A stretch of DNA of 64,000 nt. Origin: Pseudomonadota bacterium (GTDB lineage: Bacteria; Myxococcota_A; Polyangia; Haliangiales; Haliangiaceae). Position numbers and translations under genes: made by a program. Below, piece after piece: positions 9,152-16,773 of the stretch (position 1 is the stretch's first letter; the number at the start of each line of letters is the position of its first letter). Location: the NCBI GenBank assembly GCA_022360315.1, contig JAKSDA010000617.1, forward strand, positions 1 to 64,000. The letters run 5' to 3'. Under the pieces are notes generated by a model. The model was given only the letters and a program-made list of their open reading frames with translations. It made no database searches and had not been told where the DNA came from.

Positions 9152-10732
9152 TCATTCCGCAGCCTTGGTGACGGTCGAGCCCCCGACAGTCAACAGAGCG
9201 GCGAGGTCGCGATCGTTGAAGCGAAGCATGGCGCCCAGGAAGTAATCGCGCCCATAACGGAACTCTTCGAACTGGACCGGCTCGTCGAACTCGCCGGTGT
9301 CGATGACCAATGTCTCGGGATCGTTGAGCGCCTCGTCAATTCCACCGAGAACATAGAGGTTCTTGAATACCTCGTAGGCCGCAGACACTTTGAGGCGCGG
9401 CAACTGGTCGAATGACATGTCGAATACGTCGGTGTTGACACGCAGGGTCCGGCCCAGCCACGTGGTCTCGATGTCCACCCCCACGCCGCCGGTCGATTCT
9501 TTGATGCCGAAGCGGAACGTGGCCCAGTTGATGCGCTTGGCGATCTGAAATGTGAAGCGGAGCTTATCCTCGATGAGCACTTTGCGGACGTACTGGGTTC
9601 GGTCCACAGTGGGATCGTACTCGAGGGTGACTTCTGGATAGCCACCCCGCGGCCCGCGCTCGAACTCGATATAGTAGAACTTGTCCGGCCGGGTGGCCAG
9701 CTCCACCGTGACGTAACTGCGCGACAATCGCGAAAATACATTGAACTCGGTGCGCAGCCCAACATAGGTCTGCAGGCCGAAGAGACCGCCCAGAAAATCT
9801 TTGGCGTCTTCAGTGATTTCTTCGACGTTGTCGGCGATGGTCGGATCGTTGACCAGACGGCCCAGGGTCCCTTCATTCTCATCGATCTTCTTGGCAATGG
9901 ACGACGAGGAGACCAGCACTTCATCGACCAGATCGAGTTTTTCGCGCACCTTGGTGCCGGTATCCTCGACCTCTTTCTGCACACTGGCGATGAGCTCGCG
10001 GGCCTCTTGCGAGGCTTTTTCGATGTTGTCGAGGATCTTGTCGACCTTCTCGTCCGATCCCCTGGTGACCTTGCGGACATCGGCCGTGATGAGCTCGATT
10101 CGCTCCAGGCTGCGATCGGCCCGGGCTAGAATTCTCGACACAGTCTCGGCCTCACTCTGAACCAGATCGTCGACCCGGTCCATGATCGATTGCAGAGGTC
10201 CGTTGACAATGCGGCGGAGATCGTCGGCCAGATCGCGGACAGACAAAAGCACATTGTCCACGTTGGGCATGGTCTCCTCGATGCGCCGCATCAGCTCATC
10301 CGGCGAGGTCGCTTCGACCACCCGCTCGATGGTATCTCCATCCTCGAGACGGGTGTTCTGAACCTGTTGTCCGCCAGAATTGATCGACTGGGGCATGCCG
10401 GGATCGATCTCGAGATAATAGGCGCCCAGGAGCGACGACGATTTTTTGAGTACCACGGCATTGGACCAGACCACGACGTCATCGCGGACCAGAAAGGTCA
10501 GCTTGGCGTAGCGGCCGTCGATCGCCAGGACCGAGATCTCGCCGACCGGCAGTCCGGCGATCATGACCGCCGAGCCCACCGGCAACCCCGATGCGTCGCG
10601 GAATTTGGCCGAGAGTGTGTAGTTTTTCGAGCCGCTCGCCGTGGTACCGATACCGCTCCACACCACATACCCGCCACCTACCAGGAGCATGGCCAAGAGA
10701 CCGACTTTGACACCGTGAGACAGCCAGTTCAC
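9152..10732 (-). CDS. mlaD: MCE-domain lipid transport protein with beta-rich C-terminal domain
   Basis: 526 residues from a GTG at 10732 that overlaps the mlaF stop as GTGA, with AGGA 7 bases upstream. Residues 5-27 are a membrane anchor. Residues 37-115 are the MCE/MlaD domain (FRDASGLPVGSAVMIAGLPV, then a strand-rich core with an ILLE-like stop). Residues 150-310 are a heptad-rich coiled coil (DEKVDKILDNIEKASQEARE). The last 210 residues are alternating amphipathic strands ending RYGRDYFLGAMLRFNDRDL, unlike E. coli MlaD (about 180 residues). With mlaE and mlaF this forms the inner-membrane ABC importer or exporter for phospholipid. The tail may be an outer-membrane beta domain (inference). 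Confidence 0.88.
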   Translation of the reverse strand: MNWLSHGVKVGLLAMLLVGGGYVVWSGIGTTASGSKNYTLSAKFRDASGLPVGSAVMIAGLPVGEISVLAIDGRYAKLTFLVRDDVVVWSNAVVLKKSSSLLGAYYLEIDPGMPQSINSGGQQVQNTRLEDGDTIERVVEATSPDELMRRIEETMPNVDNVLLSVRDLADDLRRIVNGPLQSIMDRVDDLVQSEAETVSRILARADRSLERIELITADVRKVTRGSDEKVDKILDNIEKASQEARELIASVQKEVEDTGTKVREKLDLVDEVLVSSSSIAKKIDENEGTLGRLVNDPTIADNVEEITEDAKDFLGGLFGLQTYVGLRTEFNVFSRLSRSYVTVELATRPDKFYYIEFERGPRGGYPEVTLEYDPTVDRTQYVRKVLIEDKLRFTFQIAKRINWATFRFGIKESTGGVGVDIETTWLGRTLRVNTDVFDMSFDQLPRLKVSAAYEVFKNLYVLGGIDEALNDPETLVIDTGEFDEPVQFEEFRYGRDYFLGAMLRFNDRDLAALLTVGGSTVTKAAE

Positions 10733-11655
10733 GTTTGCTTCCTCTGCGAAAAAGCGCCGGTCACACCCGAGGTCGTGATAAACCGGTGCACGTAATCGAT
10801 GCCGCTTTCGCGCACCATGTCGACCGTACCGGAAATCAACAGCCGCGTGTCGTGTAACATGGAAATACGGTCGGCAATGCGGAATACCGAGGCCATGTCG
10901 TGGGAGATCACTACCGAGGTGACGTGAAACCGTTCGCTCGTGGACAAGATCATGTCGTCGACATTTTTGGTCGCCAGGGGGTCCAGGCCGGTCGTGGGTT
11001 CGTCGTAGATGAGGATCTCGGGCTCGAGGACCAGCGCTCGGGCCAGGCCGACTCGCTTGCGCATACCGCCGGACAGTTCGCCGGGATATTTGTCCTGAGT
11101 CCCGTCGAGGCCCAGCGCTGACAATCGGTCGCGCACGATTTCTTTGATCTCGGCCTTGTTCTTCTTGGTGTGCTCGCGCAGCGGAAAGGCACAGTTGTCC
11201 TCGACAGTCAGCGAATCGAAGAGCGCAGCGAACTGAAAAACCATGCCGAATTTGCGGCGAAAGGCGGAAAGCTCCTTGGTGTCGAGATCGAAGACATTCG
11301 TGCCGTCGACCCACACTTCACCGGTATCGGGGCGGAGCAGCGAGATGAAGTGTTTGACCAATACCGATTTGCCAACCCCCGACGCTCCGATCACCACGTT
11401 GACCTTGCTGCGCTCGATATCGAGATCGATACCGGTGAGCACTCGGTTCTGGCCAAAGCTCTTGGTCAGTCCGCGTACCCGGATGTGCCATCGGGGATGC
11501 CGCGCGGTCAGCGATTTTTCGTCGCTCGAGGTGTCCCCGGGATCGGACGGCGTCCGATCAGCAGGGGGCGAATCCACGGGTTTCGGAGACTCGACCGATT
11601 GCGCCGAAACACCTGTTGCTCGGTCGCTCTGGCCGCTGTCAGCAAGGTTGCTCAT
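10729..11655 (-). CDS. mlaF: ABC transporter ATP-binding protein of the Mla lipid transport system
   Basis: 308 residues. After a Ser/Pro-rich 55-residue N-terminal extension comes a complete ABC ATPase: Walker A GASGVGKS, Q-loop FQFAALFDSLTVEDN, signature LSGGMRKRVGLARAL, Walker B ILIYDEPTTGLDP and the switch His in VISHDM. The degenerate FxLR-type contact FPLREHT matches MlaF rather than sugar or amino-acid ATPases. It energises the MlaE permease and couples to the MCE protein. It starts 15 bases after the mlaE stop and overlaps mlaD by 4 bases. A C-terminal segment (ESGIDYVHRFITTS) resembles the MlaF tail that binds MlaB, but no mlaB is nearby. Confidence 0.93.
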   Translation of the reverse strand: MSNLADSGQSDRATGVSAQSVESPKPVDSPPADRTPSDPGDTSSDEKSLTARHPRWHIRVRGLTKSFGQNRVLTGIDLDIERSKVNVVIGASGVGKSVLVKHFISLLRPDTGEVWVDGTNVFDLDTKELSAFRRKFGMVFQFAALFDSLTVEDNCAFPLREHTKKNKAEIKEIVRDRLSALGLDGTQDKYPGELSGGMRKRVGLARALVLEPEILIYDEPTTGLDPLATKNVDDMILSTSERFHVTSVVISHDMASVFRIADRISMLHDTRLLISGTVDMVRESGIDYVHRFITTSGVTGAFSQRKQT

Positions 11656-11670
11656 GCCGGTGGTTCACGC

Positions 11671-12531
11671 CTACTCCTGGGGCAGGACTTCGAGCAGAAT
11701 CTGAGCCAAAAAGTAGTCCAAAATCAACACCGACACCGATCCAATCACCACCGCACGGGTGGTTCCTATGCCTACACCACGACCTCCGCCGGTGGCATGA
11801 AACCCCTGATAACAGCCGATGAGGACCACGACAAAGCCGAAAACACCGCTTTTGATCAGTCCTTCGACCACGTCCATGTGATCGACAATATCCTTGAAGT
11901 TGGCCACAAACTGGCCGTGATCCACACCCATATTGATGACTGCGACCAGATAGGCGCCAGCCATTCCGACGATGAAGAAGGTCAGGCACAGGATGGGCGC
12001 CACGATAAGGCCGGCGACGAGCCGGGGCAGTATCAAGAACTGGATCGGGTTCACCGCCATCGACTCGAGCGCGTCGATCTGTTCGGAGATACGCATGGTG
12101 CCGATCTCGGTGGCGATACCGGCGCCTGCCCGTCCGGCCAGCATGAGAGCGGTAAAGACCGGAGCCAGTTCCATGGCCAGGACTTTGCCCGTGGTTCCGC
12201 CGGCAAACTCTTCCAGGCCGAATTGCCGAAACGCAGTGACCGACTGCAGGGACATCACCGCGCCGGCAAACGCTCCCACCAGGATGATGATCGGCAGAGA
12301 TCCATAGCCGATGTACTCGGTGGCATCGATGTAGTTGGCCGGTCGAAGCGGCCGGCGAGGTAGCCAGGACAGGGCGCGCAGGCTCAGGAGCACGTGGTTG
12401 CCCAGTGCTTCGAAGAAGTTGCGGGCCGGCCACAGGGTATCCTGTACCCCGATGGCCACTGCGCGGAATACACCTGGTGATGGAACCGACTCGCGCTCCT
12501 TCGGTGATTCGCTGGTTGGTGGCTCTGCCAT
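11671..12531 (-). CDS. mlaE: MlaE family ABC lipid permease
   Basis: 286 residues. After a 20-residue hydrophilic start and an amphipathic interface helix come five to six membrane segments. The MlaE family signature is clear: GAFAGAVMSLQSVTAFRQFG, ELAPVFTALMLAGRAGAGIA and EIGTMRISEQIDALESMAVN, the last being the coupling segment that contacts MlaF. A later motif GCYQGFHATGGGRGVG also matches the family. It is the first gene of mlaE-mlaF-mlaD on the - strand, with AGAGG just ahead of the ATG. A 459-base stretch with no gene lies upstream and should hold its promoter. The system moves phospholipid between inner and outer membrane. Confidence 0.93.
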   Translation of the reverse strand: MAEPPTSESPKERESVPSPGVFRAVAIGVQDTLWPARNFFEALGNHVLLSLRALSWLPRRPLRPANYIDATEYIGYGSLPIIILVGAFAGAVMSLQSVTAFRQFGLEEFAGGTTGKVLAMELAPVFTALMLAGRAGAGIATEIGTMRISEQIDALESMAVNPIQFLILPRLVAGLIVAPILCLTFFIVGMAGAYLVAVINMGVDHGQFVANFKDIVDHMDVVEGLIKSGVFGFVVVLIGCYQGFHATGGGRGVGIGTTRAVVIGSVSVLILDYFLAQILLEVLPQE

Positions 12532-12990
12532 GGTTGGCCTCTGAGGATCAGCGGATCACGCGTGTGATCCCTTCAAAACGGAGTTTTGATCGAATGCCCA
12601 GGCAACGAATGCGATCACATTCATCAATGCCCGACCAGAGCACAGGCCTGGCCGGGAATCAATACCCCGACCTCTTCCATGACACATTGCCAGCGTCCTT
12701 TCAGGTGGCCCGGATACTACACACGGTCACATTGGAGCGGATCCGAGGTGACGGCCGGTTCGGCCGTTTGGCCTCGCAAAGAACGCCTTATTTGATCCTC
12801 AACGAATGTGGTTGTGTTCAGTCCCCCGCGCGATCGGTCGTTGGCATTGACGGTACACCCGTCGGGACATTGCCCTCACCAGTGCCGTCGAAATGCTGAT
12901 TGGTTGTCGCGGGTCCGAGGAGGCATATGCACGGGCTGGCAGCAGTTGGCCGGCCGAAGCGTGCGCGCGGCCGGCCAATCGAGCGGCCGA
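12532..12990. other. Intergenic region with no gene seen (mlaE upstream / Crp downstream)
   Basis: 459 bases between the mlaE start and the stop of the Crp/Fnr gene. Frames here are open only by chance and have no ribosome site. It should contain the mlaEFD promoter on the - strand. A short stretch at 12757-12795 (gccgtttggcctcgcaaaga and following bases) loosely resembles 26516-26550, but I see no further repeat structure. Confidence 0.5.
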
Positions 12991-13752
12991 TCAGGCAGCG
13001 CGTCGTTTGTTGGTGCGTTCGATGAGCTGTGTCGTCACCACCATGGCCCGTCCGCGCGGGATGATGAGGCCTTCTCGGGCCAGTTGATTAAAGGCTCGCG
13101 AAATGGTCTCGCGGCACGAGCCGATCATGTTGGCCAGCTCCTGCTGGGTAGGTCGGCGGCGGACCAGAACTCCTTCTGGCGTTTCGGTGCCCTCTTCTCT
13201 GGCCAGGCTGACCAGCTGGCGGACCAGGCGTTCGTTGACGTCGCACAGGGCCAGTTGCGCTATGCTGTCGTCGGCCCGGCGTAACCTGCGTGCCATCTCA
13301 CCGAGCAAATTGAGCGCTGTGCGAGGATGATTGGCCAGGTGGCCCAGCAGATCGTCACGGGACAGAACCAGCATGGTCGTGGGCTCGCTGGCAATACAAT
13401 TGGCCGAACGCGCCTCGCCGTCAAATAGTGCCATCTCGCCGAATGCATCGCCGGGACGGAGGATCGATAGAGTCACTTCTCGCCCGTTCTCGCCGAATAT
13501 GACGACTTTTATTCGACCATTCATGATGACAAACATCGAATCGCCGGGCTCGTCTTGCGAGACAACGGTATGATGAGCAGCAACGCGGCGGACTGTCACG
13601 CGTTGAGTGAGATCTTCGATTGCGGTGATCGGCAGGGCAGCAAAGAGAGGTGCTCGGGCGATCGTGGCCCGAACCCGCGCCAGATCCTCGGTTCGAGGCG
13701 CACTGCCAGTGCGAGAATACGGGGTGGAAGTGCGAGCGATGGTGAGGTTCAT
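12991..13752 (-). CDS. Crp/Fnr family transcriptional regulator
   Basis: 253 residues from the ATG at 13752, chosen for AAGGAG 7 bases upstream; an in-frame ATG 57 bases earlier lacks a site. Residues 35-150 form the cyclic-nucleotide-binding-like domain (GDSMFVIMNGRIKVVIFGEN, then RPGDAFGEMALFDGEARSAN, whose GEMALFDxxxRSA phosphate-binding cassette is intact, suggesting cAMP or cGMP binding). Residues 180-245 are a winged helix with the recognition helix in TQQELANMIGSCRETISRAF. It has no Fnr-type N-terminal cysteines, so an iron-sulfur sensor is unlikely. It is divergent from thiS with a 250-base gap that may hold its own operator. Targets are unknown. Confidence 0.9.
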   Translation of the reverse strand: MNLTIARTSTPYSRTGSAPRTEDLARVRATIARAPLFAALPITAIEDLTQRVTVRRVAAHHTVVSQDEPGDSMFVIMNGRIKVVIFGENGREVTLSILRPGDAFGEMALFDGEARSANCIASEPTTMLVLSRDDLLGHLANHPRTALNLLGEMARRLRRADDSIAQLALCDVNERLVRQLVSLAREEGTETPEGVLVRRRPTQQELANMIGSCRETISRAFNQLAREGLIIPRGRAMVVTTQLIERTNKRRAA

Positions 13753-14002
13753 GATGTCTCCTTGGTATGTGCGGAGTTGCACTTGAGTTCTAAGCAACGT
13801 TGGTGCCATTTTGGACGAATCGAGTCGGCAATGAGATTTCAGTTAGTTACAATGATGCATGTATGGTCGGGGCTGTAAACCTTCATTCACAGGCGTTCGA
13901 TAAGTGGGACTTTGCTGTCGTAGTGGTCACAGTTTTCCTGCCTGATCGTCCATGGTAGCTTCTCTCGGGCATCACCTACGCCCATGTTCGCGGAGCAATC
14001 TG

Positions 14003-14218
14003 ATGTCTAAACCACTCATGGAGATCAGTGTAAACGGTGAGACACATCGCGTTACCCACGGTATGACAGTGGCTGACCTGCTCGGCCACCTGGGATTGGG
14101 CGACCGCCGTGTGGCTGTGGAGAGGAATCGAGCGGTCGTCCCTCGTGCCGAACATCGAGGAACGCTGCTCGCCGACGGCGATCGCCTCGAAATTGTGACC
14201 TTTGTCGGTGGAGGTTGA
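14003..14218 (+). CDS. thiS: Sulfur carrier protein ThiS
   Basis: 71 residues from the ATG at 14003 (GGAG 7 bases upstream; an upstream frame extension lacks a site). It has the ubiquitin-like ThiS pattern: ISVNGETHRV at the N-terminus, a central VADLLGHLGLGDRRVAVERN and the terminal FVGGG, whose Gly-Gly end is adenylated and then thiocarboxylated to deliver sulfur for the thiazole ring of thiamine. It is the first gene of thiS-thiG-thiE. No thiF or thiO homologue is visible in the window, so activation of ThiS must depend on a gene elsewhere. Confidence 0.93.
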   Translation: MSKPLMEISVNGETHRVTHGMTVADLLGHLGLGDRRVAVERNRAVVPRAEHRGTLLADGDRLEIVTFVGGG

Positions 14219-14282
14219 CCGGGGTAGGAGCTTTCTTCAGGGCGTTACCACGGCTCCCGCTTTTCATTTGGAGATAAACACC

Positions 14283-15059
14283 ATGCAAGATACCTGGAAG
14301 CTGGGCGACCGGACGCTCACTTCACGCATCATCGTCGGTACCGGCAAGTACTCGTCCACCGACGAGATGGCTGCGGCTCTGGCCGCCTCGGGCACCGAGA
14401 TCGTCACAGTGGCGTTGCGTCGAGTCGAACTCGATCGCTCCAAGCCGTCCTTGCTCGACGCCATCGATCCCGGCTACATCCTCCTGCCCAACACAGCGGG
14501 CTGCTACAGCGCGGATGAAGCGATTCGCACGCTACATCTGGCTCGCGAACTGGGCATGGATCAATTCGTCAAGCTGGAGGTCATCGGGGACAAAAAAACC
14601 CTCTTTCCCGACAATGCAGCCACGGTTGAAGCGGCCAGACGCCTGGTCAAAGAGGGCTTTCGCGTGCTGCCGTATTGCAGCGACGATCTGATTACTTGCA
14701 AGAGATTGGTCGATGCCGGCTGTCTGGCGGTCATGCCTCTGGCTGCGCCGATCGGTTCGGGCCTGGGAATTCGCAATCCACACAATATCCGGCTCATCGT
14801 CGAGGCCATGGACGAGATGGGTATACCGGTCATCGTCGATGCCGGTGTGGGAACTGCATCGGATGCGGCGGTCGCCATGGAACTGGGCTGCACGGCGGTC
14901 TTGATGAATACCGGCATCGCAGCCGCCAGACAACCCGTACTCATGGCCGAGGCCATGCGCGAGGCGATCTCTGCCGGGCGCAAGGCATTCCTGTCCGGCC
15001 GCATGCAAGCGCGCGCGTTTGCCAATGCCTCGTCGCCGCACAGCGGATTGATCGAGTGA
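14283..15059 (+). CDS. thiG: Thiazole synthase ThiG
   Basis: 258 residues from the ATG at 14283 with GGAG 9 bases upstream. It matches ThiG along its length: TGKYSSTDEMAAALAASGTE, the strand EIVTVALRRVEL, LLPNTAGCYSADEAIRTLHL, the Schiff-base lysine in KLEVIGD, then LPYCSDDLITCKRLVDAGC, PLAAPIGSGLGI and the phosphate-binding loop VDAGVGTASDAAVAMELGC. It condenses ThiS-thiocarboxylate, dehydroglycine and deoxyxylulose phosphate into the thiazole carboxylate phosphate. Its stop overlaps the thiE GTG by 4 bases (GTGA), indicating translational coupling. Confidence 0.96.
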   Translation: MQDTWKLGDRTLTSRIIVGTGKYSSTDEMAAALAASGTEIVTVALRRVELDRSKPSLLDAIDPGYILLPNTAGCYSADEAIRTLHLARELGMDQFVKLEVIGDKKTLFPDNAATVEAARRLVKEGFRVLPYCSDDLITCKRLVDAGCLAVMPLAAPIGSGLGIRNPHNIRLIVEAMDEMGIPVIVDAGVGTASDAAVAMELGCTAVLMNTGIAAARQPVLMAEAMREAISAGRKAFLSGRMQARAFANASSPHSGLIE

Positions 15060-15910
15060 GCAATGCGAGATATGGGTGTATCCAGTCGTCGCAGTGGGGA
15101 CGCCCCAAGGTGACAGCCTGGTGCTCGCAGGAGCGGCCGCGTCTCTACATCATCAGTGACGGCCGGACCGATCGAATGGCCGGCCACACGGCCGCTTTGC
15201 TCGGCAAAAACTCCGCTTCGCAATCCTTGCCGCAACGTCCGGGTCGGAGCGAAAGGCGCCGGCCGAGCGAACCGAGCGATGTGGCCGGCCTCATCGACAT
15301 TGTCACGGCCGTGGTCACAGCTGTGCCGCCGGGCGCGGCCATGGTTCAGCTGCGAGAAAAAGACCTGCCAGCGCGCGATATGGTCGCGCTGGCCCGGCGC
15401 CTTCACGCAGTGACCCGGCCGCGGCGCTGCCCGCTTCTGATCAACGACCGCCTCGATGTGGCCATGGCGGCCGGCGTCGACGGGGTTCACCTGCCCGGCA
15501 ACGGGCTCGATGTGATGACTGCGCGCGAGCTCGCTGGCCCCGACGCTCTGATCGGCGTCTCGACCCACGGGGCGGAAGAAGCGCGTGCCCGGGCAAGCGC
15601 CGGGGCCGACGTGATCGTATGTGGTCCGATCTGGGCGACCCCATCCAAGGCGTCCCATGGTAGCCCACTGGGGACCGATGTCCTGGCCCGGGCCGCCACT
15701 GCGATCGCCCATACCGACGCGGCCCTCTATGCGATTGGCGGTGTCGATAGCCCCGAGCGGGCGCGCACAGCTGTGTCCCGGGGCGCCCGCGGAATCGCCG
15801 CGATCCGCGCATTGTTCGGCGCGCCCGACCCCGGTCGAGCTGCCATCGACCTGTACAGAGCGATTTCCGAGCACCTCCCGCCTCATGTCTCACCTGGCCC
15901 GGCCCCATAA
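15056..15910 (+). CDS. thiE: Thiamine phosphate synthase ThiE, enlarged N-terminal part
   Basis: 284 residues if the coupled GTG at 15056 is used; a GTG at 15110 is an alternative. ThiE motifs are present: RPRLYIISDG, MVQLREKDLPARD, LLINDRLDVAMAAGVDGVHL, IGVSTHGAEEARARASAGAD, then VCGPIWATPSK and the phosphate loop YAIGGV. It couples the pyrimidine and thiazole moieties to thiamine phosphate. The family is usually about 210 residues. The surplus is an N-terminal extension and an Arg/Ser-rich insertion of about 40 residues between LYIISDG and QLREKD, probably a disordered loop. The remaining catalytic core is normal, so I expect an active enzyme. Confidence 0.93.
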   Translation: MSNARYGCIQSSQWGRPKVTAWCSQERPRLYIISDGRTDRMAGHTAALLGKNSASQSLPQRPGRSERRRPSEPSDVAGLIDIVTAVVTAVPPGAAMVQLREKDLPARDMVALARRLHAVTRPRRCPLLINDRLDVAMAAGVDGVHLPGNGLDVMTARELAGPDALIGVSTHGAEEARARASAGADVIVCGPIWATPSKASHGSPLGTDVLARAATAIAHTDAALYAIGGVDSPERARTAVSRGARGIAAIRALFGAPDPGRAAIDLYRAISEHLPPHVSPGPAP

Positions 15911-15966
15911 ACGACCTGTGACTCTTGCTTTCCCGATACGGCTCGGGTACGTTGCCGGCTCTCCAA

Positions 15967-16039
<73 letters not shown>

Positions 16040-16773
16040 CTTTTCTGATCTTTGCTAATCCGCATATCCCGCTCAGGCTGCTGCACCGCGGGTAACGGCG
16101 GCTCGATCAACGCATTCACTGGGGAGCCCTGCGATCATATCGTATCCCGCTGTGGCGGGTCAGGCTGTGCGATGTGCCATTTGTGCCGTACCGTCTGCTT
16201 CGTACCGGTGGCCACGGATCTGGCTGCTCGCCCGGCATTGCCGGCAGCCGGCGAGCCTCGCCGAGGATCTGGCCGACCCTCATCGCCACTTGGCGGCAAG
16301 TCCGGCAACGCGGCAAAGCGCAGTTCATGCCGAGCCAGGCAACCGGTGGCCGGTTATTCGATAGAATGCTCTCGCCACATTGGGCGAGATCGTGTGCGGT
16401 CCTCCTACCAGTTGAGGTAACTCATAGCAATATCAAATAGATACTTCAATAATGGCTGTGCTCAACTGGATAATTACCCCATTACAAAATAGTATATTTG
16501 CCATAACAGACCAGGTCGCAATCCATGCGACACCTGTCTGCCGGGATGACCGCTTTGTGCCATATGCTACCTTCTCAAGTTGGGACATGAACTCCCGATC
16601 TGGAGATTGGGTTGTGGCTCTTTTGGAATATGTATTCTTTGCGCCTTTCTTCGTTCTTTTTCCTGTTCCAGGCATCATAATGAAACCACACAGACAAGGC
16701 ATCACCGTTCCCACTGGCAGGAGGAATCCGCACGACGAGCCAGGATAAGAAAAACGACTACAAGGAGTATTGA
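16040..16773. other. Long intergenic stretch, second half AT-rich; no supported gene
   Basis: 734 bases between the tRNA and the FOXRED2-like gene. The first 380 bases have host-like GC and no convincing frame. From about 16420 to 16720 composition drops sharply. A 98-residue frame at 16452-16748 (+) has one hydrophobic stretch (VVALLEYVFFAPFFVLFPVP) but no ribosome site, and an opposite-strand frame is equally plausible, so neither is called. The promoter of the flavoprotein gene probably lies here. Confidence 0.5.

Noticed and set aside
13753..14002. TPP riboswitch before thiS.
   Set aside because: The CTGAGA and ACC-GATCTGGATAATGCC-type cores are missing; the gap is only promoter-like.
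16452..16748. 98-residue frame with a hydrophobic stretch.
   Set aside because: No ribosome site, AT-rich noise, and an equally open frame on the opposite strand.
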